From NCBI GenBank assembly GCA_002914805.1, contig JXTB01000496.1, positions 143,985 through 207,984 on the forward strand: DNA of 64,000 bases. Reading direction: 5' to 3'. Position 1 is the stretch's first letter. Every line of letters begins with the position of its first letter. Under the pieces are notes generated by a model, which was not told where the DNA came from, did not search any database, and worked only from the letters and a program-made list of their open reading frames with translations. This stretch comes from Parasponia andersonii. Taxonomy: Eukaryota > Streptophyta > Magnoliopsida > Rosales > Cannabaceae. The translations under genes were made by a program, and so were the position numbers. Below, piece by piece: positions 37,100 through 49,208 of this stretch.

Positions 37100-37760
37100 A
37101 TTAACAGAATACTAAGTGAGGGTGAAGCTCAGGGAAGAAGGTTTGGTTTGGAAGAGCGTAGAGATAAATAAAAATGCCCAATTTTCAAATGGAGTAGAGG
37201 AGGCTATCTCGTTCATAGTCCAAAGAGCTAGTGCTTTTGTTACGACTACGAACTCATGGGATCGTGTGGCTAAATTGGAAGTCATTAATATTTTGTTGGA
37301 TACGAAATTTGAGCAGAATGTCACAGTCCTTCCCCTATTGTTGGATTCGAAATCTACAATGCTTCCATGGGATGTGTTCAATGATGAGAGGCTACGAAAA
37401 TATTTTCACAAACGAATTTGGCTAAGCGATTCTGAAAGTTCCCGAACTGCTAGACATGCTCTTAGGATTATAGCCAAACATGCCGCTGGTCTTGGAAGCA
37501 ATGAAAGTTCTGATATGGATGAGATAATAGAACTCGTTAGGTCTTCACTATCTGGAGTTCTCTACCTTATTGTATTTTGATAGGGACTGGTGATGAAGGA
37601 AGTAAAATAATTGTAACTACGAATAAGAAAGATCTCATAATTAGCATCGCAGGCACCATCCAATGATATCGTTTAGGATGTCCAAGTGAAGATGAGTTGT
37701 GGAGTATATTTGAAAATGTAACAAAATCTCATAATTGGAAGGAACACTTGAGTCATAAAA
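37100..37760 (+). pseudogene. NBS-LRR disease-resistance gene fragment inside the CACTA element
   Basis: Reads on the strand opposite the transposase. 37116-37571 is open for 151 codons after the GTG-like start and ends at TGA. It resembles the start of an NB-ARC domain: a degraded pre-P-loop (LEVINILLDTKFEQNVTVLP), a P-loop replaced by LLLDSKSTMLPWD, then VFNDERLRKYFHKRIWLSDS, an equivalent of RNBS-A, and a kinase-2-like LSGVLYLIVF. After a shift, GSKIIVTTNKKDLIISIAG matches RNBS-B, and CPSEDELWSIFENV follows. The Walker A lysine motif is lost and there are stops, so it cannot act as a receptor. It is most likely a captured fragment. Confidence 0.75.
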
Positions 37761-37769
37761 CTACTGTTA

Positions 37770-39780
37770 TTAACATTAGAGTTTTCACAGGCATGTTCAC
37801 GAACATTTCAATAGCATAATGAATAACAAGTAAGCTCATTAGCATGAACCAAAGTAACAAAACCTCTGAGATATGGAAGCACAAACTACAAACTTCATTA
37901 TACATATATTTACGTAAACAGTATGCGTAGTTATAGGATAAAAATGTATTCTTAGTAAATTAGAGATGGATTAAGGTAGATCTCTACTATACTAATTCGA
38001 AGTTACCTTAATTTATGTCCTAGTGTGAAATTAGCAAAAACACTTTACTTAAATACCTCATAATTTGTTGCACAAATTAAAAAAGCTTACAAAGATTTGG
38101 TATTGAATAACATATTGATTTAATAGAGGAGGAGTACAGGAACTCAAAAAGGTTTTTTTGTAGTGAATTATTGATACAATATTAACTTTGTTGATACAAT
38201 AGGTTAAAAGCACCCTTAGACCCTCATATAACACCATAGATCAAGTTCTTAACTTAAAAACACTATTTCAAGCATCAATCTCACACTAGAAACTAGCTTT
38301 GTTTAGCAATGCATGCACAATCGGCTTACTCCTACATAAGCACCACCCAATTTTGAGTTTCATCACCAACACAGTGGATTAAAAGTTGTCTAAGCTAAGC
38401 ACTTCCACATTGCTAGTTCTATATACGTTTATTTCTTATATTTTCTTAGTGCATACACTATCATGGCTACATAAACAATGACATTCTCTTAAGTTCCTCG
38501 TTAAATTACTGTTAAGCTCATATTTTCACATAAGCAGTGACTGGTTTTAGTACTTTACTTCATTTATAGTTTAAAATCATCAAAACATGGGTACGACAGC
38601 AACTAAAAACCACTCCGATTCCTAGTTCTATTCCACCTGATAGACTAGAAATAACTCCAAACACTTGTATATCATCCTACATCATTTTTATCCTCTAATC
38701 ACATCATCTTATTATCAAACCAACAGCAAATATAAGATATTTTTTTTATCTATATTATATGATCAACTCGTTTTCCATACACATCTACTAGTTGTCATTT
38801 GGCCTGCTCTTCGGACTAAATATCCATTGAGCTAAGTTTTCTCCTCACTCTCTTATTTTATGTCTCATATCTATATTAAAAACCAATTGAAACTATAAAG
38901 TAATTCAGTGCCTTATGCCTCGTGCGTACACTTCACAGATATTTTAGGTATTTTTGATTATTCGAACTTGAAGATGGCTCAAATTTATTGAAAACAACTG
39001 ACCAAAATACATATCAAAACTAAGACCATGACGCAAATTCAAGATGATCGGTTCTCTAACATAAGATAGGTGCAAACAGATATGAATTTTAAAGTGATGA
39101 TTCTAAATAAAATTTAGCATGCAAAGAAAAAAAAGGCAAAAATAGGGACAACTATAGTGATGAATCTAAACTACCAAAACCAAAGTTTCTAACTTTGAAC
39201 TTTTACAATTGCAAAAGACAATATCTTGATAAAATTTCAGTAAATAAAGTGACAAGTGATATACAAAAGTAATCTTCTGTGTAGAGATAATTTAACATGA
39301 AATAAATTAAATCATGACTGAAGCAAACAAAATTACTTAGTATCACAGAACCCAGCATCATAAACACGAACCTAAAAAAGATATAAACATGTAAAATAGG
39401 AAATCGAAACAGGTAATAGAAATCGCACTCAGAACCACACATAAAATTAAAAAAAAAAATAAATACACAAAATCAATTTCAGAAGTACTTACCTTTCAAA
39501 CCACAAGATTACTGAGAAAAGGAGACCACGAGCCCAAAAGACCAAGCAAAACAAATTGAGACCAAGCAAAAGAGAGAGGAACCGAGAGCAAAAGAGAGAG
39601 GGCGTCGGAAGAGAGAAGGGCGATAAGGAAGGAGTGATAGTGAGGGAAGAGTGCCAGAAGAGAGAGAAATGGGCGGCGAAAGAGAAAGAGAGAGAGGGAG
39701 GGGCTGTGAGCGATGAGAGAAAGGGAAAAATAGGGGCTGCGGCTGAATTGAGACTAAGAGAAAGAGGGGAATAGGGTTTT
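37770..39780. other. CACTA interior without recognisable coding
   Basis: AT-rich sequence between the resistance-gene fragment and the right subterminal region. In the transposase sense it lies upstream of TNP2 and would be leader or intron. 39556-39774 is a GA-rich block (gagagagg...), likely a 5' leader; its plus-strand open frame of K/R/E residues is composition-driven. Confidence 0.5.
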
Positions 39781-39789
39781 GTTGTAAAA

Positions 39790-40250
39790 ATTTACCGACA
39801 GATTTTACATAGCCCGTCGGTGAAAGTCTGCTTTCTTGTAGTGACTTACCAACGGGTGAATATTTTCCGTTGGTGAATGTTTTTTAAAAAATATGACTAT
39901 ATAAAAACGACCGTGTTTTAACTTTAAAGGAAGACACTTTCACTGACGGATAACACAAACCCGTCGGTAAATGTATTTTTATAAAATAACTTTTTTTGGG
40001 ATAAAAAAAATACTGGTGCCCAAAAATTAATATTCGCTGGAAAAAATCTAATTTTTTGTCCACATACTTTTTACCGACGAAAAGTTAATCATGCATCGGT
40101 ATATTGAATATATACCGACGAGTAGCCCGTCGGTATAAAGGTTACAAAAGTTGATTTTTTAGGCTATCATTTGCTGACGGGATTAGGTTAAACTGTCAGT
40201 AAATGTAACTTTCCTCGATGAGCTAACCTTAGTCCGTTGAGAAAAGTTGA
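39790..40250. repeat. CACTA subterminal repeats, right end, with an extra internal terminus
   Basis: Further cgtcggtgaaag / tttaccgacg units. At 39832-39843 a complete terminus-like tttcttgtagtg occurs about 420 bp before the true end at 40263. It is preceded by the same subterminal order as the left end. Confidence 0.75.
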
Positions 40251-40351
40251 TTTTCTTGTAGTGTGTGCTAATAAATGGTGTTGCGCTCCTTCCTAATGCC
40301 TTTCACCATCTCTTAGAGTTTTCTAATACTCATCATTAAAGATGATGTACT

Positions 40352-40570
40352 TTATGGCTTTGGGATTTGAACATAAAGTCCATTATGCATTTCTCCCACA
40401 CAGTATAATAGATTGTTATAGAAGATATGTACCTTCTTGTCAAATACAAAATAATAGCCTTCTATATACATCTTCGATACTGAGAGAGTATTCATACTAA
40501 ACTCTAGTGCGTAGTAGCAATCTTTCACGATCATGGAGTTATCATTGATCTTTAAGTAAGCATCACCCAT
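40352..40570 (-). pseudogene. Copia GAG-pre-integrase fragment
   Basis: The minus strand reads IVKDCYYALEFSMNTLSVSK and GYYFVFDKKVHIFYN, matching the domain that precedes copia integrase. It lies right of the CACTA insertion and continues, after the insertion, into the integrase at 31190-30293. Upstream at 40698-40913 is a lysine/serine-rich open frame of uncertain origin. No clear gag or protease was seen. Confidence 0.75.
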
Positions 40571-40929
40571 GCCTTTAATTCAAACTCTTCGATTGTCTCC
40601 AACTTCCATATGACGAACAACGTCAGTTAATTGATTTGCTTCAATGATCAATTTCTTATCATTGCAAACATTGACACTAGGTTTTTGAGTCCACTAGCTA
40701 GAAATCTCGCATATCCTCAGTTGAGAGAGATTTTCTTGGCCTTCCAAATAACGTAACTATTAGAAAAGATCTTAACCTCTTTTCAGTAGAGGTATCCTCA
40801 TGTTGGTTATTATTTAATCTTATTGAATGCTGTGATGTCTCCATAGATGTCTGTATTCTACTCTGTGTATAGCATTCCTTTGTCTCTTTTCTCTTTCTAG
40901 AAACTTTATTCATCTTATGAAAAAATATT

Positions 40930-43900
40930 TCCCTAATAAATTACAAAGTCATAAAATTCCCAATTAGACAAAAGTCATAAAATAAATCCAATTCACAATC
41001 GAATGTAATGAATTTAATTCACAATTAAATCCTATAAGTTTAATTCTCAATTAAACACATAGGGAAAGATAATCGAATACAGATATCTTTGTTTCGATTT
41101 AATTTTGTAGTAAGATAACAAGAGTATTCATTATCTTGAGTAAGAAAATAAATACCTCAATAAGAATATTAGTTATTAGGAATGAACTTTGACAAAATCA
41201 TCAACTGTTATGATTTAAAAATCAAAGTAACTAATTTAAATTGAGCAAGTAATTTGTGCAAGATGTTGTAGTACACATAAAATAAGAAACATATATATAA
41301 TGACATATAATCAAACAAGAAGACTATATATTATACTCTTATTTGTCATTTGAAAACTAAGGATAAACTGTAGACAAGTATGCAAATTATAATCCTCCTA
41401 GTATCAACTAAGTTTACTAGTTTATCTGAATATAAAAGAATTTAGAATACTTTACATTAAATCTATCAAAATAAAATGCTTGTGAAGAATCCCTAAGACT
41501 ATCACAAATATTCAAGGTATTTTGACCTACCATAGATTACAAGTCACTTAAGGGTAATCATGTGAATCTACAAGTCAAATGTGAACAATTTACTTTAGAC
41601 AAAAAGACAAATATCTCCTATTTTAGTTTGCTAATTATCCTATTTATCAGTCCATAGAATTACTAGCATAGTTCCTACGGGAGGTTAATAATATTCTATA
41701 TTGAATGTGTAACCATCATTTCAATTTACAAGATTTCTTATACAATACAGTCTCTTAAAGGAGATCAGTACGTAAAGTCCACTAGCAAATTTATCCTAAG
41801 AGATTCAAGACTAGTAATACCTAAATGAAAACCTTCCTACGGGAGCTCAACAAGATTCTGAGGTGAGGCACATCTTTAAAACTATTGGACCAATGAGGAG
41901 ACCATGGATATCTCATACTCATTCCCTCTCAATCTTTTAAAATTTTAGGGATTCCTGATTTTTTTTCCAGTTATCTAACTTACTTAGTAACCACAATTAT
42001 ATATATCTAATTATGCGACTTAGAGATAATGAGCTAATTTAAGACATTATGACATACTATTCTAGATATATTGTTATGACACACTATATTATACATCTCA
42101 TGCATATAAAAATAGACAATAAAAGCATACAGGACATAACAATTAAATAAGAAAGTCTGCGGATTGTAAATCATTCAAGTAAAATTTTTCCAAAAGAAAA
42201 TTCAATTGATCAATAATCTTTCAAACAAAGATAAACAATTGAAAACATTATTTAATCCAAGTCATGTATAAACATTAGTTTTGAAAAAATCTAACTAAGA
42301 AACTTTAATCGCTAATTTATTCAACTGATAATTTTAAAGATTTTTAGTAGTAGAATTTAATCAGATTAAATTCTAAATGTATTTATAAAAATAAATAACT
42401 AATTATAAAAATATTTTGTATAAAATTTTTACAAATAATTATAAATGTAAGTAGTGAATATAAATAACTTTGTACACATTCATTAATTTTCTCAAAATTA
42501 ATCATTTAATTTTCAATAAAGAATTTAAAGAATGGTTTAAATAATTTTCAATAAAAAATTTAATCAAAAATTTAAAATCCTCCCACTCAATATGGCAGTC
42601 ATATTGAATGTGTTTTCTAAAAAACATAATTATCTTATAATTATCAAAAAAAAAATTTCACATAAAATATTACCATAATTATCAATATTTTAGGTAAAAT
42701 ACCATCATAGAACATATTACCATAATTATCACATAATTAAAATATTTTGGTAATCAAAATTAAAACATTTTAATCTCATTAAAATCAAGCTCCAATTTCC
42801 TTATAAATCATGAAAACAAATAATTATCCTTGTATTATTATTATCCTTTTAACTAATATAATTAATCTCATTAATTAACTAATATAATTAATCTCATTAA
42901 TTAATATTAATTATTAAATAATAAAAATTAATCACATTAATAATTATTAAATAATAATTCAAAATTAATTAAATTCAATAATTAATGTTTTCTTGTAAAA
43001 CATATTATCCTATATGTAAGAATTAAATTCATAACTAATTCTTATCTAAATTTAAAAATATCTAATATTTTTAAACCTTTGACTTATAAGGATAATTTAA
43101 ATAATTAGAGAATGAATCACATTTATTATCTAATTATTAATTGATTAAAGATTTAATTAATTTATCTAATCTTATTTTAATATCATTAAGATACTATCTT
43201 GCACTCGTTAAGAACTAAAAGATAATAAAAGATAATTATTTTTAATTATAAATTTTCTATTTCTATAACTATATTTAAAAAAGATTAATTGTAATATTCT
43301 AAATCAGGAAATAATTAAAACTATTTTAATTAATCTTAATTAATTAGAAACTTATAACTCATATAATATTTCTAATTTATCTAGCTTGTTAATCTAATTA
43401 TAATCAAATAATTCTAATAATTAAATAAAGATCATACCTAAATTTAATTGTAATAGAAATCTAATCATTATTAAATTTCTATAATTAATTAAAATTATTT
43501 AATCAAAAAAGTATACAACTTTCTAATTAATTAATTATACTAATTAATTACCTAATTAATCTTATTAATTAGCTATCTAATTAATCTCATTAATCAGTAG
43601 AGTTACTAATCAAATTAGTTACTCTAACTATATTCTAATTACTATAATCAGAATAATTACTAGATAAATAGTTATTACAATTTAGTATTAAATATTAATC
43701 TAATTAACTTCAAATATTTTCTATCGTAATTAATCTCATTAATTAAAAATTTGAATAATCTATAGATAATAATTATTTAAATCTAATCTCATTAGATCTA
43801 GTTTCGAATTTAAATTAAGATAATTACCAAATTTAAATTATTCAAATTTAAACTATCATGATTTATGGATAATTATCTAATCATATTTAATCTCATTAAA

Positions 43901-45140
43901 TTTCAAATTAATTTGAATAGTTGTTATCTATTTAAATTCAAAATTAAATAGAAAGATGTAGAAAATCTTATCTAATTTTAAAAAATAGTAGATATCCTAT
44001 AAATTCAAATTAACTATTAAATTTATTAGGATAATATCCAATCATATCTAATCTCATTAAATATCTAATTAATTTGAATTGTCATTATCTATTTAAATTC
44101 AAAATTTAAATATTAGAGATAATTAGGAAATTTTATCCAATTTCAAAAATTAGTAGATATCCTATTTGAATTCAAATTAATTACTAGATATTCTAATTGT
44201 CTAATAAAATTAAATCTACATTATCCATTTAAATTCAAAATTTAAATAGAAAAGGATAATATAAGAAATCTTATCTATTTCAAAAATAGTAGAAATCCTA
44301 TTCAAATTTAAATTAACTATTAGATAATATCCTATTTACTTAATTAATTCAAATATAACATTATCCCATAGTAAATCAAATTTAAAATAGGATAATTCAA
44401 AAATAGATAACTATTCTAATCTTATTTGAATAGATTCCTATTTCAAAATTTGAATTCAGAATAATTATCTAAGTAATTCAAATTTAATATTATCCTATAG
44501 TAAATCAAATTTAAAATACAACAGTTTAAAATTTGGAAAAAAAAACTATCCTAATTTAATCGGACAATTACCCAATTTAAGATTTGAATTCAAATTTAGA
44601 TAATTATTATTAAATAAATATATATTTTTAAAAATAGGAAATTAGTGGTGGTGGTCGAAAAACCACCACCAGAACAGCAGTGTCACCACCACTTGAAAGG
44701 TTAGTGATGGGAGACGAAAATGGTGGGGATAGGGGATGGCAGGCGTAGGTGGTGCTCGACCCTAGGATGCGGCAAAGCCGCGCTTGGCATACGGCCAGGG
44801 TGCAAGTTAGCCCGTGCCCCCCTCCTTCCATTTTTTTTTCATAAAAAGAAACTGAAAAATTAAGAAAAAACAACAACTAAAAATCTGGAAAAAATTCAGA
44901 TTTTCAAATACATTAAAAACATGTTCATGAATTTATTAACCATAAAATTCAAGAACACCCAAACCTAATCTTGCTAGAATCACAACTCATAATTTTTCTC
45001 ATCATGTAAAAACCAATAGTATATGTAATTAAACATTATTCATCACTATGAATTATTTAATTATCATAAACAAAAATTACTCAAAATCAATCATATAACC
45101 TAGATTATACAATTAGATAAATATTATGCTATACATATAA
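40930..45140. other. Long AT-rich non-coding interior of the copia element
   Basis: About 4.2 kb between the 5' LTR and the coding remnant, strongly AT-rich with countless ttaatta / aatctcattaa repeats (42480-44540). No gag was found. An isolated GC-rich patch (44640-44830) carries a short open frame (44876-44628, minus, containing LTCTLAVCQARLCRILGSS) and a ggtggtgg/ccaccacc hairpin. It has no recognised function. Confidence 0.65.
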
Positions 45141-45147
45141 ACCTACA

Positions 45148-45158
45148 CTCTAATACCA
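45148..45158 (-). other. Primer-binding site of the copia element
   Basis: On the minus strand, two bases after the 5' LTR, the sequence reads TGGTATTAGAG. This matches the usual plant TGGTATCAGAG complementary to initiator methionine tRNA, with one transition. Confidence 0.8.
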
Positions 45159-45160
45159 AT

Positions 45161-45620
45161 TGATGGTAAATTGACCTAATATGTAGGACAGACATACATG
45201 CATGCAAAATATAAAAAACACATGTTCACATCATGAACGCAATGGAAAAATTAGCGGATTTAGGTTTTAAAATTTTTCATGAAAACAATTTTCATAACCA
45301 TAGAATATACATATATCATATACAGGATCATGTATAATATAAATCAAATCTAGAAACATAAACCCTAGAGATGAGATTATGGTTTACCTTTTGTAGCGTA
45401 CTCCTCCTTGATCTCCTTGTTGATGGTGATCAAATTTCTAACCTTAGATCTTCTTGTCTATACTCCGGCTTTAGGTTGACGAGGGAACTGGGTGCTAAGT
45501 TGAATCCTTTGTTGGAGAACGATCAAAAACACCTTCTTGATCCTTTGAAACACCGAGATGTGAGATGAGACTGTGAGATTACAAGAAACTTTTTCTTCTT
45601 CTTAGCCTATGGTGGCTGAA

Positions 45621-45679
<59 letters not shown>

Positions 45680-46992
45680 TGTTTCATGTGCAGCACTACT
45701 AAGGTGTTTTTTTTCCCTTATATATCTTATATATATAGAGCCCAAAATTGCTAGTCCTAATCCAACTAGGATTGAGCTTGTTCTCCAATTTAGGCTTTGG
45801 GTGTATTTTTATAAATATGTCTAATTCATGTAACTTATTTATAAAAATACCAACTTCTGTGTAGAATCATTATTTTGCACAATTTTATGAAAATAATTTC
45901 ACAAATAACACCAACCAATTAATGAGCTTTGTTGAGCTAGATAAGGGACCTAATAGATCTAAATAATCTAAGTTCTAATAGTATGATAAATACATAATAA
46001 CTTTTATTATAGTATTTATATAAATACTATTAGTAAAAGAGACACTCCACTAATGGCCTAATACTACACTCTTAGATTAAATATCATGCCTTATATAGAG
46101 AATTAATTAACAAACCTTGATTAACTGATCCATCTAGCAAATTCTATGCCACATATGGAATCTCTATACAATACCGTAGTTGGATAGGTAAAATTACTAT
46201 ATTACCTCTCTATCACATATTTACCTTTAAGTTACCATCTTTCTATCAAAGAAAAATGTTATCAATAATTTTGTTCTCAATGGCTATTTAGAAAAAATTA
46301 TCAACCAATTCACAAAGTGAATACTAAGATCTTAGATTTAATTATGCCATGAATCTTAAAAGACCTTAAAGTGATAATAATATATAGTGTCCTTAACTAT
46401 TTGGTGTTCCCATCAATTCATAAGCCATAACTTCCAATATGGTAGAGTTCATCTCTAATTTCATAGAGACTAGTCATTTAACAAATCAAAAGGCTACAAC
46501 TCATGAAAACAAGTCCAATCAAATATCAAGGACTAAGATCTACATGCTAAGAGTTAGTTTGTGGTAATACTAAGAATCGAGTTACGACACTCCAATTCTT
46601 TATATTACTTAGTCCAGTTCAATACACATAACTTATTTATATTGTACTAGTATTTCTATGAGAAGTTAGACACTTCAATAATTTGAAACACATCATTCTC
46701 ATCGAGAAAGACAAATAGTATAATCTTTAGCAAATAAAGTATTCTATCTTTAGTTACAGATTATGAACTAATTAATTTAGACTTAAATAAAGAAACAAGT
46801 CTCCCCATAATAAGCATTTAATCATGTTTTTTTCTTTATATACAAATAAAGTTATAGAATCTTTTTCAGATAATTAAACTATTCAACTGAGACAATTTAA
46901 TTTATCAAATATCATAATTGTATATAAGATAAAGTTGTTTACACTAAAAGGGTAAAATTTAAAATCTGCTTTTCAGGGAAAATATTCCAACA
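45161..46992 (-). repeat. 5' LTR of the copia element (1832 bp)
   Basis: The partner of 28544-30172. It carries a long (CT)n run (about 45628-45676) and about 180 bp (45680-45858) absent from the other LTR. It ends ...attccaaca, followed by the target duplication gaggg (46993-46997). Confidence 0.9.
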
Positions 46993-46997
46993 GAGGG

Positions 46998-47990
46998 TAG
47001 TCCTAAATATTTTTATATAAGACTGATAAGAGTCCAAACCCAAAATACTTTGAATAGAAGCTCTTTCCCCATCTCCAATATTAGGATTAAATGTTACTAA
47101 TGACTTATCAAAGTTGATGCAATATCTTGGGGCATTTTCATAACCCTAAGAATCTCTTTTACACTATTACTTTCTTCAACATATGCCTTGCAAGAGATAA
47201 GACTGTCATCAACAGAAAAGAGATGACTCACCCTTGGGCCACCTGTATAAGAGAAACCCGTTTTTTTTTTTCATTTTCTCTGCTTCCACTAATAAAAAAG
47301 AAAGCCGTTCTGCATAAATTAAAAACAAATAAAGGGAAAGAGGATAACCCTGTCGCAAACCACGTTGAGCCACAATATTACCCCTGGTAATTCCATTGAT
47401 AATAAAAGAGAAGGAAGGTCGGGATACGCAGTGAATAATAAGCTCTCTCCAACTACTACAAAACCCTAAAGTCGCCGTCATTTTATCAACAAAGCTTCAC
47501 TTGATGTGGTTTAAGCCTTACTTATATCGAGCTTTAGGCTCATCTATCCTTTAGATCTATTGTTAAGCTTCTCGAGTGAATACAAGGCTTTAAACACCAC
47601 TATAGTATTTTTTGAGACGAGGCATCTTGGCATAAACACACTATGAGTGTCTAAAATTCTAAGGGTTAAACCGTTTTCAACCTGTTAACAAAAACTTTAG
47701 TAATGACCTTATAAAACACATTACAAAAGCTAATAGATCAAAAATCAGAGGCTTTTTTTAGGTTTACGGTCTTTGGAATGAGGACTATATAAGTTTTATT
47801 CAACTTTCTCATTGCTCCACCATTATTTAAAATTTTTAAATAGATTCTACACACCATTGCTCTAACCAAATGCCTACATCTCTAGTAAAATATTGCCAGA
47901 TACCCATTAGGTCCAGGAGCTTTCAAAGGTCCCATATCAAAAATAGCTTCCTCAATCTCATCTTCACTAGGTGCTTTTGCACACATCAAA
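46998..47990 (-). mobile_element. 5' part of the split L1-type LINE (reverse transcriptase)
   Basis: The minus strand reads into LINE RT: KAPGPNGYLAI near 47890-47930, NKTYIVLIPK (about 47770), VITKVFVNRLK (about 47660-47700), then CVSRPSFSFIINGITRGN and RGLRQGYPLSLYLF (47209-47481). Several shifts and stops are present. It continues at 28456, left of the copia element. Upstream of about 48000 no endonuclease is seen, so it is 5' truncated. Confidence 0.82.
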
Positions 47991-48331
47991 TAGACATTTA
48001 TTTAAGTTGCTAAATGTTCTTTAGTTTTGCAAAATTGACCAAGCGTAGATTTTATAGACTTTTAGAAGCTTTGTGGTTTGCTTTTCTTGACGGTTAAGTC
48101 TTCGATTGAAGAATTTATGCCTTTCGCTGAGGACACATTTGAATCCATGATCGAGGTTTGTAAAACGGCTTTCCTTATAAAATAGACAAATCGATCTGAA
48201 CATCTAGCTTGGAAAAAATTGATAGAGAATTTGCTAGGGTTTCTGCTGCAGTACCGAATAGTGATCTGCTAGGGTTTCGCTATAGTTCCTACCCGCTAGA
48301 GTGATCTGCTAGTGTTGTTTATTTTTCTACA

Positions 48332-49208
48332 GTGCCGATTGTCATGGTCACCATGGGTGACGAGATCTTGGATCACAAAGACCTTTTTTCATTCCATAAG
48401 AAAGACATTGTGGCTGATTCTTCTTTGGCTCCCCATTCAAAATCCTTTGCTGATGTGGTTCTCAACAAGAAAACAATGGTTATGCCCCTCCCTTCCACAT
48501 CTTCTATTCCTCAACAAAAGAGTGCTTACGTTTCAGTCAAGGTTAATCCTACTGCAGTAGAAGAACGATTGAATCTTTGTAAGTTTTCTCTTATTGGACG
48601 TGTCATTTTATCTAAGGGTGAAAAACCTTGGTCTTTGCTTGATTTGAAGGCAAGACTAGATTCAATTTGGAAAATTTTATCTTGGCGCCTTATTTATTTG
48701 GGAAAGGGGTACTTTCTAATTTTGTTTACTTCAGAGCAAGATAAACCCGTGCTTGGAGTATGAGTTCTTTGAATATTAAACTAGGTATCTTAAGACTTCA
48801 GCCATGGGTTCTCGGTTTCGTACCTAGTGAGCAAAAGAGTACAAATGTTCAAGTTTGGGTCTGTTTTTATGAATTACCATGGGAATTTTGGCATCCACAA
48901 ATCCTTTGAAGATTGACCAGGCTACTCTTAATGGGTATTTTGGTCATTTTGCTTGAGTTTTGGTAGATATTGACCTCAAGAATCCTTTGCTTGACTCAAT
49001 TCAAGTTGAGAGCGGAGATGAATGTCGTTTTGTTTATCTCTCTTATGAGAGACTTCCCGATTTTTGTTCTACTTGTTCCTCTATTGGCCATGTTCCTTCT
49101 CATTGTTATCATAATAAACCAAAAGAGGACAAGGAAAAGATCACTAAGAAGAGTGAGAGATCAACTTCGAAGCAACAAGTCTATATTGCAAAGCCTATTA
49201 CCAATTAG
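48332..49208 (+). pseudogene. LINE ORF1 protein (DUF4283 and zinc knuckle)
   Basis: 48332-48760 encodes a DUF4283-type region (KFSLIGRVILSKGEKPWSLL ... GYFLILFTSEQDK). A stop/frame break at 48761-48960 precedes 48960-49208, which has LPDFCSTCSSIGHVPSHCYH, a C-x2-C-x4-H-x4-C zinc knuckle. Such proteins bind LINE RNA in a ribonucleoprotein particle. The following acidic linker (49281-49727) has no recognised domain. Confidence 0.78.

Larger units (their letters stand above)
31192..40263 (-). mobile_element. CACTA (En/Spm-type) DNA transposon, 9.07 kb, internally deleted, with captured gene fragment
   Basis: The left end tactacaagaaa (one base off the consensus CACTACAAGAAA) and the right end ttttcttgtagtg form the terminal inverted repeats. 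The 3-bp target duplication tgt flanks it at 31189-31191 and 40264-40266. Subterminal repeats with core CACCGACG/CGTCGGTG crowd both ends. Minus-strand coding includes TNP2-type transposase pieces, a DUF4216-like domain and a TNPA-like (Transposase_24) protein. A plus-strand NBS-LRR fragment lies at 37100-37760. The transposase is broken, so movement would need a helper. Confidence 0.93.
28457..46992 (-). mobile_element. Ty1/copia LTR retrotransposon, non-autonomous, split by a CACTA element
   Basis: Left LTR 28544-30172 (with a duplicated LTR start at 28457), right LTR 45161-46992, target duplication gaggg at 28452-28456 and 46993-46997. The sense strand is minus: a primer-binding site lies beside the right LTR and a polypurine tract beside the left. 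Internal coding is limited to a GAG-pre-integrase piece and integrase. No RT or RNase H is present between integrase and the 3' LTR, and about 4.2 kb after the 5' LTR is AT-rich with no recognised domain. The 9.07-kb CACTA element at 31192-40263 lies inside. It inserted into an older LINE. Confidence 0.9.

Noticed and set aside
39556..39774. Open frame rich in Lys, Arg and Glu
   Set aside because: It is a translation of a GA-rich low-complexity stretch at the CACTA right end, and no family resemblance is seen.
40698..40913. 71-codon minus-strand open frame upstream of the copia pre-integrase fragment
   Set aside because: It may be a copia remnant, but its sequence could not be assigned to gag, protease or a linker, so it is mentioned only under the copia entries.
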